Assembly: GCA_964501715.1 (NCBI GenBank)
Contig: CAZCTR010000004.1
Span: 1-64,000 of the forward strand
Source: M55B118 sp964501715
GTDB taxonomy: Bacteria; Bacillota_I; Bacilli_A; Izemoplasmatales; Izemoplasmataceae
Reading direction: 5' to 3'
Length of the DNA: 64,000 nucleotides
In this document: piece by piece, positions 1 through 8,900 of the stretch
Numbering within the stretch: position 1 is the stretch's first letter
Layout of the letters: each line of letters starts with the position of its first letter
Position numbers and translations under genes: made by a program
The notes under the pieces: model-generated
What the model saw: only the letters and a program-made list of their open reading frames with translations
Told to the model about the DNA's origin: nothing
Database searches by the model: none

Positions 1-758
1 CGTCCGGTCTTTTCAAGGGTATAGTCAGGTGACTCCCCGTAATTCCAACCCCATTTTTTATAGCGTTTTTCCATGAGGTCATAGATCTTGTCAAGATCAT
101 CATCCGAGAGTTCATACACATGCTTACTGACATCCTCGGTTCCAAGCAAATGACGCAGAAGTTTCAACTTGAAACTGGTCATGGAAATGTCCTCTTCAAG
201 ATAGGGTTTGATATTGGTCACCCTGGAACGGGTGGATTTGATGCCTTTGGATTTGATCTTGTCGGGCTTCACGTTGAGGACGTCTGCGACAAATGAAAGA
301 TCGACATCGAAAAGGATCGTTCCATGGTGCAACATCCTGTTCTTGTGGAAACTCTGAGCGTTTCCGCTGATTTTCTTGCCGTCCACAACGATGTCGTTTC
401 TGCCATGGAACTCCGCCGGAACGCCGAGGTCGTTGAGTGCGTCTATGACGGGTTGGGTGAATTTTTCGTAATTGTTCAGGTTGTCCTTGAGTTTGGTCAC
501 AAACGAGAAATTAAGGTTGCCGAGGTCGTGATAGACTGCACCCCCGCCAGTAATCCTTCTCACGACATTCACGTCGTATGCGTTGACATGCTCGCTGTTG
601 ATCTCCTCTATGGTGTTTTGGTTCCTGCCGATGATGACACTGTTCGCATTTTGCCAAAGCAGCACAAAATCCTCATCGCTCGCAAGGTGTTTCAGCACAT
701 ATTCCTCGAGCGCAAGGTTGAATCTGGGGTCCTTTGAATCATTGAGTATCGTTTTCAT
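1..758 (-). CDS. lplA: Lipoate-protein ligase A, 3' end outside window
   Basis: Attaches lipoate to lipoyl domains (2-oxoacid dehydrogenase E2 or GcvH) using ATP. About 252 residues are readable before the gene runs off the left edge; the family is about 330 residues, so the C-terminal domain is missing here. Visible hallmarks are an N-terminal NLALEEYVL segment, the ligase signature RRITGGGAVYHDLGNLNFS, and GKKISGNAQ with the conserved lysine. The ATG at 758-756 follows GGAG with 8-base spacing. The gene is divergent from pncA. The family assignment is firm; the substrate protein is unknown because no lipoyl-domain gene is in view. Confidence 0.93.
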   Translation of the reverse strand, partial: MKTILNDSKDPRFNLALEEYVLKHLASDEDFVLLWQNANSVIIGRNQNTIEEINSEHVNAYDVNVVRRITGGGAVYHDLGNLNFSFVTKLKDNLNNYEKFTQPVIDALNDLGVPAEFHGRNDIVVDGKKISGNAQSFHKNRMLHHGTILFDVDLSFVADVLNVKPDKIKSKGIKSTRSRVTNIKPYLEEDISMTSFKLKLLRHLLGTEDVSKHVYELSDDDLDKIYDLMEKRYKKWGWNYGESPDYTLEKTG

Positions 759-778
759 GGTCTCAACTCCTTAATTAG

Positions 779-807
779 AGTGTAACCAAAAACACGTGAA
801 ATCTCAA
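779..807 (-). promoter_or_regulatory. Promoter for lplA
   Basis: On the minus strand: TTGAGA, 17-base spacer, TACACT, about 20 bases before the lplA start. Confidence 0.5.
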
Positions 808-882
808 TCATTCAGCACATAAATTGCATTTAAATGGCGCATTGCCGTCCAGGGCCTTATGTGTGCCATAATCTTGAAAACA

Positions 883-891
883 TGTTACAAT
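883..891 (+). promoter_or_regulatory. Extended -10 promoter for pncA
   Basis: TGTTACAAT is an extended -10 element (TGn plus TACAAT), 27 bases before the pncA start. No good -35 is visible. Confidence 0.45.
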
Positions 892-917
892 GGTGGTGCA
901 TTGATAGGAGGATGATT

Positions 918-1457
918 ATGGGGAAAAAAAGATGCCTGATTGTGGTGGATTTCCAGAACGATTTCATTGATGGTGCCCTCGGCTTTGATGGTGCGGGCTC
1001 TTTAGTTCCACGCATCCGTGAAAAAATCAGAAATTATCATGAAGCCGGGGACACGGTCATCTTCACGCTCGATACCCACGATGATACCTATCTTGAGAGC
1101 GAGGAAGGGAAGATCCTGCCGGTTGAACACTGCATTAGGGGCACAAAGGGGCATGAGCTCCATCCCGTAGTAGCGGAGGAGAAGACAAACCATGACCTCG
1201 TCTTTGAAAAGCATACCTTCCCCTCTTTGGACCTCGGCAATTATCTGTCTAGCGAACAATTCGACAGCGTCGAACTTGTGGGTCTTGTCTCGAACATATG
1301 CGTCATATCAAATGCGGTTATCGCGAAATCCGCGCTTCCGGATGCGGTTATCACAGTCGATGCGAGCGCGACCGCAGGCCCGGATGAATCCTTGCACAAA
1401 AAATCTCTGGACGTGATGGAAGGCCTCCATATCCACGTGACGAACAGGAGCGATTGA
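918..1457 (+). CDS. pncA: Nicotinamidase (isochorismatase family)
   Basis: Hydrolyses nicotinamide to nicotinate for NAD salvage. The 179-residue length is typical. The N-terminal IVVDFQNDF carries the catalytic Asp, TLDTHDDTY and the following EHCIRGTKGHEL carry the metal-binding Asp/His set, and GLVSNICVISNA carries the nucleophilic Cys. Two in-frame ATGs exist, at 912 and 918. AGGAGG at 906-911 touches the first and sits 6 bases from the second, so 918 is chosen. The next gene, pncB, starts 2 bases after the stop, so the two salvage steps are translationally coupled. Confidence 0.9.
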   Translation: MGKKRCLIVVDFQNDFIDGALGFDGAGSLVPRIREKIRNYHEAGDTVIFTLDTHDDTYLESEEGKILPVEHCIRGTKGHELHPVVAEEKTNHDLVFEKHTFPSLDLGNYLSSEQFDSVELVGLVSNICVISNAVIAKSALPDAVITVDASATAGPDESLHKKSLDVMEGLHIHVTNRSD

Positions 1458-1458
1458 C

Positions 1459-2483
1459 TTGAATCAACCCAATGAAACCATGCTCATAGACTTTTACGAA
1501 TTCACCATGGCCCATGGCTATTTCGAAAAAGGGCTTCAGGATCAGATGGTCTATTTCGATCTCTTTTTCAGAAAGATCCCGGACAATGCCGGATACGCGA
1601 TCATGGCAGGGCTCGAATCCATTGTCCACTACATTGAGAATATGACCTTCTCCAAAGAAGATATCGACTATTTGAGGGCCCGCGGAGTTTTCAGTGAAGC
1701 TTTTTTGGAATATCTCGCCGATTTCCGTTTCACAGGGGACCTTTATTCGGTGAAAGAAGGGACGGCCATCTTCCCAGGTGAACCCATCATGACCGTGCGT
1801 GCGAACGCGGTGGAGGCTCAACTGGTCGAGACATACCTTTTGCTAGCGGTCAATCATCAGTCCCTGATCGCGACCAAGGCCTCCCGCATCAAGGATGTGG
1901 CGAAAGAACGCAAGGTCATCGAGATGGGTGCACGTCGCGCGCATGGACCCTCGAGCGCGAACCTTGGTGCTAGGGCCGCTTACATAGGCGGTGCGGATTC
2001 GACTTCGAACACCTATGCCGACCGGCTTTTCTCCATCCCGTCAGGGGGCACCATGGCCCATTCCTGGATTCAGATGTTCGATGACGAATATGAGGCGTTC
2101 AAGGCTTATGCGGAGCTTTACCCTGACATGTCAATCTTCCTTGTCGATACCTATGACACACTCAGGACCGGGGTTCCGAACGCAATCAAGGTCATCAAGG
2201 AAACGCTCGAGCCAAAAGGGTACAAAAATTGTGCCATAAGAATCGATTCGGGAGACCTCACCTATCTTTCCAAACAGGCACGGAAGATGCTTGATGACGC
2301 CGGGCTCGAACATTGCAAGATTGTGGCCAGCAACGCCCTTGATGAATATTTGATCCGAGCACTATTGAACCAGGGCGCACCGATTGACGTGTTCGGCGTG
2401 GGCGAACGGCTCATCACGTCCAAAAGCGACCCTGTCTTCGGCGGTGTATACAAGCTCACAGGCATCGAGAAGAACGGGTCTGT
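1459..2483 (+). CDS. pncB: Nicotinate phosphoribosyltransferase, 3' end lost in assembly gap
   Basis: Converts nicotinate and PRPP to nicotinate mononucleotide, the step after PncA. The start is a TTG at 1459 with AGGAG 8 bases upstream; an ATG at 1480 is the alternative. Visible family blocks are DFYEFTMAHGYFEKG near the N terminus, the RRAHGPSSANLGARAAYIGGA stretch, FLVDTYDT, AIRIDSGDL and DVFGVGERLITS. About 341 residues are readable before a run of 100 Ns. Family members are about 480 residues, so roughly 140 residues are missing and the true gap is probably longer than 100 bases. The short reading frame after the gap is not its genuine end. Confidence 0.93.
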
Positions 2484-2583
2484 NNNNNNNNNNNNNNNNN
2501 NNNNNNNNNNNNNNNNNNNNNNNNNNNNNNNNNNNNNNNNNNNNNNNNNNNNNNNNNNNNNNNNNNNNNNNNNNNNNNNNNNN
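2484..2583. other. Assembly gap (100 N)
   Basis: Exactly 100 Ns, the usual placeholder for a gap of unknown size. It removes the 3' end of pncB and any terminator before tpx. Confidence 0.98.
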
Positions 2584-2620
2584 TTTTCATAAGCGTATTA
2601 ATTTATAATACTTACAAATA

Positions 2621-2629
2621 TGTTAGAAT
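2621..2629 (+). promoter_or_regulatory. Extended -10 promoter for tpx
   Basis: TGTTAGAAT in an AT-rich block, 33 bases before the tpx start. A second perfect TATAAT lies at 2604-2609. Confidence 0.45.
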
Positions 2630-2661
2630 ATAAGTGAATAAATCAAAGGAGGAATGCAACT

Positions 2662-3156
2662 ATGGCAGTCACTTTCGCAGGGCAACCAGTCACTTTGAAG
2701 GGTGAGACAAAACATCCGGGGGATAAAGCCCCCGATTTCAAGGCCATCGACAGGGACCTCAACACGCGTGCGCTCGATGAATTCCTCGGTGAACGCTACA
2801 CCGTCATATCGGTCGTCCCCTCAATAGATACCGGGGTATGCGATTATCAGACCAAGCACTTCAACAAGACGCTCAATGAAACCGACGGCGTCAATGTGGT
2901 CACCGTCTCGAACGACCTGCCGTTCGCACAAGCACGCTGGTGCGCGAGCGCAGGACTTGAAGACATCGTCACGCTGAGCGATCACAGGGATCTTGATTTC
3001 GCGCACAACTACGGCACCCTGATGGAGGAACACCGCCTTCAGGCGCGCGCCGTGTTCGTCCTTGATTCGAACAAGAAAATCGTCCATGTCGAATATGTGG
3101 ACGAAGTCACCGAGCATCCCGATTACGATGCGGTCATCAAACTTCTCAAAGCCTGA
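2662..3156 (+). CDS. tpx: Thiol peroxidase (Tpx-type peroxiredoxin)
   Basis: Reduces peroxides using thioredoxin-type electrons in the cytoplasm. The 164-residue protein has the usual Tpx length. PSIDTGVCDYQT carries the peroxidatic Cys, and ARWCASAG carries the second (resolving) Cys typical of atypical 2-Cys Tpx. The ATG has AAAGGAGG in good position. It is a stand-alone gene with its own promoter and a strong terminator at 3166-3193. It fits an anaerobe that meets oxygen occasionally. Confidence 0.95.
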   Translation: MAVTFAGQPVTLKGETKHPGDKAPDFKAIDRDLNTRALDEFLGERYTVISVVPSIDTGVCDYQTKHFNKTLNETDGVNVVTVSNDLPFAQARWCASAGLEDIVTLSDHRDLDFAHNYGTLMEEHRLQARAVFVLDSNKKIVHVEYVDEVTEHPDYDAVIKLLKA

Positions 3157-3165
3157 AACAAGTCC

Positions 3166-3193
3166 ATCCCCGAAGCGTGCTTCGGGGATTTTT
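3166..3193 (+). terminator. Terminator after tpx
   Basis: Ten-base-pair stem (ATCCCCGAAG with its complement), 4-base loop, then a T run. Confidence 0.9.
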
Positions 3194-3195
3194 CT

Positions 3196-3225
3196 TTGGT
3201 TGAAACAACGGTTTCGTGGTAGAAT
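3196..3225 (+). promoter_or_regulatory. Promoter for XRE regulator gene
   Basis: TTGGTT, 18-base spacer, TAGAAT preceded by TGG (extended -10). Confidence 0.45.
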
Positions 3226-3245
3226 CAACCTTGGGAGATGATGCC

Positions 3246-4199
3246 ATGAGCCATACGAACGAAACGGTTGCGAACCGGATCAAAACGGTGAGAAGAATGA
3301 AGGGCATGTCGCAATCCGATGTGGCCCGGGCCTTGAACATCCATCCGTCCACCCTCTCATACTACGAATCCGCAAAAAGAAGCATACCCAACCCCGTCCT
3401 TATGGATATGGCGGGGCTTTTCGACATGTCGCTTGATGAGCTCATGAAGGGTGTGGGTGAGCACATAGGAGAACCGAAATGGATACCTGTGAAGCGCCCG
3501 TTGCCCCTGTTCAGTCCGACGTGGTTTCAAAGGGGGCTTCTTGCGCTTAGTTACACGCTGATGGTATCGGCATTCCCCCTTGGAAACGAGACAACTTACA
3601 TTCTTGGGGTGCTCACCCTTTTGGTTTTCGCTCTCACGCTCGCAATCAGCCTATTCAGACACCAAAAACATGGACGGACATATATCCGACTCGGCCCACG
3701 TGATGCACCGGGGTATCGTTTCATGGAAGACGGGACGTTTGATCGTCGCCACACGTTTACACTCATGTTTCACGCAGCGTTTCTGCTCGTTGGGCTTTTT
3801 CTCATGCAAGGGATCATGCTCATGGCGCTTGCAGAGGATTTAAGCGAAGCGGACAACGTCGTGATCAACCTGTTTTTCATCATCATGAGCATATTTTTGA
3901 TAGGCTTCATCATCCAAGGGCTCAGGAATAGACTCATCCGCAAGAGCCTTCCTTACCATAAAGCCTCATTGACATTGGGCACGCTCGGTCTTGTAAGTCT
4001 TGAGGGGATACTCGCATTCGGCTATGTGATCCATGGGTATATTTTGCTTCAGGCACTTATCATCGGGGATGTGGATATCGGCATGAATCCCTGGTTCTTC
4101 ATCCTTTTGTTCAATCTGATATTCTTTGGAATCTACGCCCTTTTCAAGGAGCTTCATCGGATGCGTCTCAAATACCATTTCACACGGTCATTGGAATAA
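3246..4199 (+). CDS. XRE-family regulator with C-terminal membrane domain
   Basis: A 317-residue protein. Residues about 8-62 form a Cro/CI-type helix-turn-helix (RIKTVRRMKGMSQSDVARAL, then IHPSTLSYYESAKR). From about residue 90 there are roughly six hydrophobic segments with polar loops. Such proteins are thought to bind DNA at the membrane; the signal and target here are unknown. The start at 3246 is chosen because GGGAG lies 8 bases upstream; a GTG at 3216 has no ribosome site. The stop codon touches an inverted repeat (4199-4219) that could be an operator. Confidence 0.75.
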   Translation: MSHTNETVANRIKTVRRMKGMSQSDVARALNIHPSTLSYYESAKRSIPNPVLMDMAGLFDMSLDELMKGVGEHIGEPKWIPVKRPLPLFSPTWFQRGLLALSYTLMVSAFPLGNETTYILGVLTLLVFALTLAISLFRHQKHGRTYIRLGPRDAPGYRFMEDGTFDRRHTFTLMFHAAFLLVGLFLMQGIMLMALAEDLSEADNVVINLFFIIMSIFLIGFIIQGLRNRLIRKSLPYHKASLTLGTLGLVSLEGILAFGYVIHGYILLQALIIGDVDIGMNPWFFILLFNLIFFGIYALFKELHRMRLKYHFTRSLE

Positions 4200-4219
4200 A
4201 CTTGACAAACTGTCAAGTT
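4199..4219. promoter_or_regulatory. Perfect inverted repeat containing TTGACA
   Basis: Two 9-base arms, AACTTGACA and TGTCAAGTT, are separated by AAC. There is no T run, so it is not an obvious terminator. The arms contain a -35-like TTGACA, and another TTGACA follows at 4222-4227. A regulator binding site is the simplest reading; no good -10 was found. Confidence 0.4.
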
Positions 4220-4292
4220 TATTGACAAAAAGGACCACCCGCTTCCTTTCCCCGCAAAAGCCTGTTAGGGTTTGGTTGAGGAGGGGATGACC

Positions 4293-5192
4293 ATGCCCGC
4301 AAAAAAAACGTACAAGAGGAACCATCGCCGCAAGCCCGCAAGAAAGAAGCGGCACCATGGGAAAGGGAAGGGCCATAGATCGAAACTGCTTGTTGCAGCG
4401 CTGCTTGTGGGGTTTTACGTGCTTTACAGGATCATTTCATATCTCAGTGAACAATTGACGCTCCTGTTTCGAAACCCCGGCGGGCTCGACGTATTTGGCT
4501 GGCTGGTCATCGCTCTCCTATTCATCATGAGCATCGGCACAATCGTGCGCTTATATGTCAAGCTGAAAAAGTACCGGCAGGAAAAAAGGCGGTATCTCCG
4601 TTCTATATACTACAAGGAGACGAACGTCCCTTATAGAACCATGAAAAAAGAATTGGGCAAAGCCTTCGAATACGTTGTCTCAAACGCCCTTGAACACTTC
4701 AGTCCCGGCAGTGAACAATGGATCAATCCCGTCTTCCGTCGCAAGAACGCAATGAATGAATATGCGGAAATCGACATCATCCTGTTTCATCCCACAGGCA
4801 TCTTCATTATCGAATGCAAGGATTTCAGCGGCTATGTCTATGGCAAGGTTCAAGACAGATTCTGGACGGTCGGATATGAAAACGCAGGAGCGACAAAAAC
4901 CTATGAGTTCCAAAATCCGATCGCTCAGAACAAGCAACACATCAAGGACCTTAAAGGCCACCACGATGCTGCATACAGGAACATCGTGATATTCTCGGAT
5001 AAGACAACGGTGGATACGGACATCACGGGACTGACGACTCTGAACGCGTTGAAAGACACCCTTTCAAATGCGGATGCCATTTATGACAAAGAAGACTTGG
5101 ACCGCATCAAGCACGCACTCAAAGAGGCGCGTGCCGATGCGCGACGCGAAGACCATGTGAGACGCATCGCGTTCAATGCGTCAAAATACTGA
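4293..5192 (+). CDS. NERD-domain membrane protein
   Basis: A 299-residue protein. A very basic N terminus (about residues 1-35) is followed by two membrane segments (about 38-62 and 75-97), then a NERD (nuclease-related) domain at about 125-240. Visible NERD features are EYAEIDIILFHPTGIFIIECKD, whose acidic residues and Lys form the nuclease-like core, a following W, and FQNPIAQNKQHI. The activity is unproven for most NERD proteins. The start at 4293 is preferred over 4287 because of GGAGG spacing. It ends in a terminator, so it is monocistronic. Confidence 0.75.
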   Translation: MPAKKTYKRNHRRKPARKKRHHGKGKGHRSKLLVAALLVGFYVLYRIISYLSEQLTLLFRNPGGLDVFGWLVIALLFIMSIGTIVRLYVKLKKYRQEKRRYLRSIYYKETNVPYRTMKKELGKAFEYVVSNALEHFSPGSEQWINPVFRRKNAMNEYAEIDIILFHPTGIFIIECKDFSGYVYGKVQDRFWTVGYENAGATKTYEFQNPIAQNKQHIKDLKGHHDAAYRNIVIFSDKTTVDTDITGLTTLNALKDTLSNADAIYDKEDLDRIKHALKEARADARREDHVRRIAFNASKY

Positions 5193-5218
5193 AAAAAAGC
5201 GATGGACATCGCTTTTTT
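5193..5218 (+). terminator. Terminator after NERD gene
   Basis: GCGATG/CATCGC stem, extended by an A6/T6 pairing, with a T run. Confidence 0.88.
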
Positions 5219-5225
5219 ATTGGTT

Positions 5226-5252
5226 TTAGCACTCGGTTGCTTTGCTTGACAA
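5226..5252 (+). promoter_or_regulatory. CIRCE-like operator with a degenerate right half
   Basis: TTAGCACTC at 5226-5234 is a perfect left half of the HrcA/CIRCE box. After 9 bases, GCTTGACAA matches the right half (GAGTGCTAA) at 5 of 9 positions, and this half overlaps the -35. TTAAGCACT, resembling the left half, recurs at 5261-5269. Confidence 0.45.
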
Positions 5253-5274
5253 AACGGCTTTTAAGCACTAAAAT
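5246..5274 (+). promoter_or_regulatory. Promoter for htpG
   Basis: TTGACA, 17-base spacer, TAAAAT: near-consensus housekeeping promoter. Confidence 0.8.
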
Positions 5275-5297
5275 CTTTATAGAAATGGAGGGAGATT

Positions 5298-7196
5298 ATG
5301 GCTAAGACACAAGAATTCCAAACAGAATCCAAAAAACTTCTGGACCTGATGGTCAACGCCATCTACACACACAAGGACATATTCCTAAGGGAACTGATCT
5401 CTAACGCGAGCGATGCCATCGACAAAAGGCATTTTTTATCGTTGACAGAAGACGAGGTGCCAGCAAGCGACACCTATGAGATCTTCCTTGAACCGGATGA
5501 GGAGAACCGCACTTTCTCGATCAGGGACAACGGCATAGGTCTCACGGAAGAAGAGCTGGTGAGTCAGCTCGGCACCATCGCCGAGAGCGGATCCAAGGAG
5601 TTCCTCAAGAAACTCGAGAAAAAGGATGTCGACATCATCGGACAATTCGGTGTCGGTTTCTACAGCGCCTTCATGGTCGCCAAGGAAGTGCGCGTCGAGA
5701 CGCGCTCACCTTATTCCGACACAGGGTATCTGTGGACGTCCACAGGTGAATCCACCTATACCATCGACACGATCGACAAGGACGATATCGGTACCAAGGT
5801 CACCTTGGTCCTGCGCGATGACGACGAGGAGAACGAAACGTATTTCTCTGAGTATCTTAAGGAGGAAACCCTCAAACGTCTCGTCACGAAATACAGCGAC
5901 TACATCCGTTATCCTATCAAGATGACGGTCACCAAGGAACAGGACTCCGAGGACGACAAGGAGGAAAAAGAGACCATCAAGGAAGTTGAGACCCTCAACT
6001 CCATGGTCCCGCTTTGGAAGAAACCCAGAAACGAGATCACGGATGAAGAGATGGGTGAATTCTATAAGCGTCAGTTCAACGAGTTCGACGACCCCTTGCA
6101 TGTGATCCACAGCCACGTGGAGGGCAAACTCACCTACACAGCACTGCTTTTCATCCCGAAAAAGCCCCCATATGACTTTTTCACGGAAAACTATGAGAAG
6201 GGTCTCCAGCTTTACAGCAAAGGCGTCTTCATCCAGGACAAGAACAAGACGCTCGTCCCCGATCATTTCCGCTTCATCAAGGGGCTTGTCGATTCCAGCG
6301 ACATCTCTTTGAACATCTCCCGCGAGATGCTGCAGAAGGACAGACAACTCAACCTGATCGCCTCGAATCTCGAGAAGAAGATCAAAAAGGAACTCGAGAA
6401 ACTGCTCAAGAACGACCGCGACACCTATGTCGAGTTCTACGACGCCTACAAAGCCATCCTGAAATACGGTGTCTACGACCAGTTCGGTGCGAAAAAAGAC
6501 CTGCTCAAGGATCTGCTCATGTTCAAGACCAACAAGAGTGATGACTACATCACGCTCTCTGAGTACATCGAGCGCATGCCTGAAGAGCAGAAGAACATCT
6601 ACTACGCCTCCGGCAAGAACAAGGCCCAGATCATGAACCTGCCGCAGATGGACGCCGTCAGGGAGAAGGACTATGAAGTCCTCCTCTTCACAGACGATGT
6701 CGATGAGTTCATGGTCCAGATTCTTAACAACTACGAGGACGTCCCTTTCAAATCCATCCAGCAAGGGGATTTCGACCTGATGGACGAGAAGAAGAAAGAG
6801 GACCTCAAGGAACAGGAAAAGACCCATTCGAAGCTCATCAAGAGATTGAAAAAAGCCCTCGATGACAAGGTCAAGGACGTCAAGCTCTCCGGCAGGCTCA
6901 AAGAATCCCCCGTCTGCCTCGTGAGCGGAGAAGGGCTGAGCCTTGAGATGGAGAAAGTCCTCTCTCAGATGCCTGACGCACAAGGCATGAAGGCTGAACG
7001 CATCCTTGAGATCAATCCCGATCACGACCTCTTCAAGGCGCTTGAGAACGTCCATGCGAAGAATGCGAAGAAGGTCGACGATTACGCGACCCTGCTTTAT
7101 TATCAGGCGCTCATGATTGAGGGATACCCGCTTGAAGAGCCGCAAGAAGTCTCGAACCTCATGACAAAGCTCATGCTCGAAGCGACAAAAGAATAA
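5298..7196 (+). CDS. htpG: Hsp90-type chaperone HtpG
   Basis: ATP-dependent cytoplasmic chaperone of 632 residues, the normal length. The N-terminal GHKL ATPase is clear: ELISNASDAIDK, IRDNGIGLT, IAESGSKEF and GQFGVGFYSAF. The middle domain contains GVFIQDKNK and ISREMLQ, and the C-terminal dimerisation part follows. The ribosome site GGAGGGAG is 3 to 4 bases before the ATG region and strong. Upstream lie a near-perfect promoter and a CIRCE-like half site, suggesting heat-shock control by HrcA (inference). It is monocistronic, closed by a terminator at 7202-7231. Confidence 0.98.
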   Translation: MAKTQEFQTESKKLLDLMVNAIYTHKDIFLRELISNASDAIDKRHFLSLTEDEVPASDTYEIFLEPDEENRTFSIRDNGIGLTEEELVSQLGTIAESGSKEFLKKLEKKDVDIIGQFGVGFYSAFMVAKEVRVETRSPYSDTGYLWTSTGESTYTIDTIDKDDIGTKVTLVLRDDDEENETYFSEYLKEETLKRLVTKYSDYIRYPIKMTVTKEQDSEDDKEEKETIKEVETLNSMVPLWKKPRNEITDEEMGEFYKRQFNEFDDPLHVIHSHVEGKLTYTALLFIPKKPPYDFFTENYEKGLQLYSKGVFIQDKNKTLVPDHFRFIKGLVDSSDISLNISREMLQKDRQLNLIASNLEKKIKKELEKLLKNDRDTYVEFYDAYKAILKYGVYDQFGAKKDLLKDLLMFKTNKSDDYITLSEYIERMPEEQKNIYYASGKNKAQIMNLPQMDAVREKDYEVLLFTDDVDEFMVQILNNYEDVPFKSIQQGDFDLMDEKKKEDLKEQEKTHSKLIKRLKKALDDKVKDVKLSGRLKESPVCLVSGEGLSLEMEKVLSQMPDAQGMKAERILEINPDHDLFKALENVHAKNAKKVDDYATLLYYQALMIEGYPLEEPQEVSNLMTKLMLEATKE

Positions 7197-7201
7197 CTTT
7201 C

Positions 7202-7231
7202 AAAGCCCTTGGGTCAAACCTGGGGCTTTTT
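7202..7231 (+). terminator. Terminator after htpG
   Basis: AAAGCCC/GGGCTTT stem with further inner pairing and a T run. Confidence 0.85.
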
Positions 7232-7233
7232 CA

Positions 7234-7261
7234 TTGAACAGCGACTTACGCATGCTATAAT
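7234..7261 (+). promoter_or_regulatory. Promoter for amidohydrolase operon
   Basis: TTGAAC, 16-base spacer, TATAAT with TGC extension. Confidence 0.65.
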
Positions 7262-7290
7262 GGAAATGGACAAAGAAAAGGATGAGATAC

Positions 7291-8883
7291 ATGACCACAA
7301 CGTATATAAACGCCCGCATGCCGGGTACCCGCAACGACGCTTTCGTTGTGGAAGACGGGCGCTTCAGAGCAGTCGGGAAAAAAGCCCGGATCCTCAATCA
7401 GGACACCGACTTGATCATCGACCTCAAGGACCAAGCCGTCCTACCGGGTTTCCATGATGCCCACCTTCATCTGCTCGGGCTCGGTAAGATGATGGACATG
7501 ATCGATGTCAAGCGCGCACGAAGCATTTCAGAACTGATTGAGATGCTCAAAGTAGAACAAAAACCCGTCATCCTCGGCCGGGGTTACGACGAATCCCAAT
7601 TCAAGGAGAGAAGATCCCCCCACAAGGCGGATCTCGATCAGGTCTCGCACACAAAACCGGTGCTTCTCTACCGGTTCTGTTCCCATGTGATGATCGCAAA
7701 CCAGGTTGCGATCGACCAGGCGTATGCGCTTCATGGAGACTATCCTTCCGACAAGGATCAGTATGACCTTCAAACGGGACGCTTCACTGAAACTAGCCGC
7801 AAATGGCTCATGGCCTTGGAACCTGAAAAGAAGAGCGACCTGAGACGCTTCATACTCAATGGTCAAAACCATCTGCTCAAACACGGTGTCACCTCTGTGG
7901 GGAGCGATGATTTCGGTGTCGTCTCGACCGACTATGAATCTGTTCTCGATGTCTTCAGCCTCCTCGGGGAGTCCGGACGGTTGAAACTTCGTGTCCTAGA
8001 ACAAGTGAACATCGCAGACGAAGAACAATTCAAGGATTTTATAAAGAAGGATTATCCCCACAAGGCATACGGCCGTTTCAGGATCGGGCCTGTCAAGCTT
8101 CTGCTTGACGGCTCGCTTGGCGCCCGCACCGCCGCCATGCGTGAGCCATATACCGATGCGCCGGATGAGACGGGGCTTCTCGTCTATGACGAACCTTTCA
8201 TTCGAAGACGGCTTGATCTCGCCCGCACCAAGAGGATGGATTTTGCCATGCACGCCATCGGGGACCGCACCATCGAGACGCTGATCCGGGTGAAGGAGAC
8301 ACGTGAGGAAGAGGATGCGCGTGACGCGATCATCCACGCACAACTTGCGGACCATGCCCAAATCGAGCGCATGCGCGCTCTGAGCCTCGGAGCACAGGTA
8401 CAACCCGCCTTCATAGGAAGCGACGCCCCAATCGTACATGACCGCCTGGGCAACCGCGTCCCATCGACCTACCTTTTCAACACGATGATCACCGCCGGGG
8501 TGCCTACCGCTTTCAGCACCGATGCGCCGATCGAGGACGTCAACCCACTCCATACCATCTATACGGCCATGACAAGACAAAGCGTCCACGGCAGCCAACC
8601 CTTCAATGCTGAAGAGGCCGTGCCGTTCAAGGATGCCTTGCATGCCTATACGGCCGCACCCGCCTATTTCGCGAGGTCCGAGCACATGCTTGGTGCCATC
8701 AAAAAGAACCATCAAGCCGACTTTGTCGTCGTGAAAGGTCTTGCTTTCGACGATCCGGAGACGCTTAAGACCGCGAAAGTCGTTGAGACCTACATCGATG
8801 GCTCCTGCGTGTACAGTGCCCGCAAGCAAAACCGCGAAAAAACCGATCCAGCAGACAAGGACGATGCACTTTATCTTCTATAA
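7291..8883 (+). CDS. YtcJ-like metal-dependent amidohydrolase
   Basis: A 530-residue member of the amidohydrolase superfamily (YtcJ/amidohydrolase_3 group). These enzymes hydrolyse amide or related bonds with a bimetal site; the substrate is unknown. Visible features are a small N-terminal beta part (VVEDGRFRAVG), the HxH metal motif in GFHDAHLHLLG, LLLDGSLGARTA, the histidine in DFAMHAIGDRT, IIHAQLAD, and the final metal Asp in FSTDAPIEDVNP. The start at 7291 gives sensible spacing from AAAGG, while the ATG at 7282 overlaps it. A membrane-protein gene follows 17 bases downstream. Confidence 0.88.
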   Translation: MTTTYINARMPGTRNDAFVVEDGRFRAVGKKARILNQDTDLIIDLKDQAVLPGFHDAHLHLLGLGKMMDMIDVKRARSISELIEMLKVEQKPVILGRGYDESQFKERRSPHKADLDQVSHTKPVLLYRFCSHVMIANQVAIDQAYALHGDYPSDKDQYDLQTGRFTETSRKWLMALEPEKKSDLRRFILNGQNHLLKHGVTSVGSDDFGVVSTDYESVLDVFSLLGESGRLKLRVLEQVNIADEEQFKDFIKKDYPHKAYGRFRIGPVKLLLDGSLGARTAAMREPYTDAPDETGLLVYDEPFIRRRLDLARTKRMDFAMHAIGDRTIETLIRVKETREEEDARDAIIHAQLADHAQIERMRALSLGAQVQPAFIGSDAPIVHDRLGNRVPSTYLFNTMITAGVPTAFSTDAPIEDVNPLHTIYTAMTRQSVHGSQPFNAEEAVPFKDALHAYTAAPAYFARSEHMLGAIKKNHQADFVVVKGLAFDDPETLKTAKVVETYIDGSCVYSARKQNREKTDPADKDDALYLL

Positions 8884-8900
8884 CCTTCAAGGAGGACACC

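Noticed and set aside
5706..7145. 479-codon open frame on the minus strand opposite htpG
   Set aside because: It is an antisense shadow of a highly conserved gene; its low-complexity Leu/Val/Asp product mirrors htpG codon bias and has no ribosome site.
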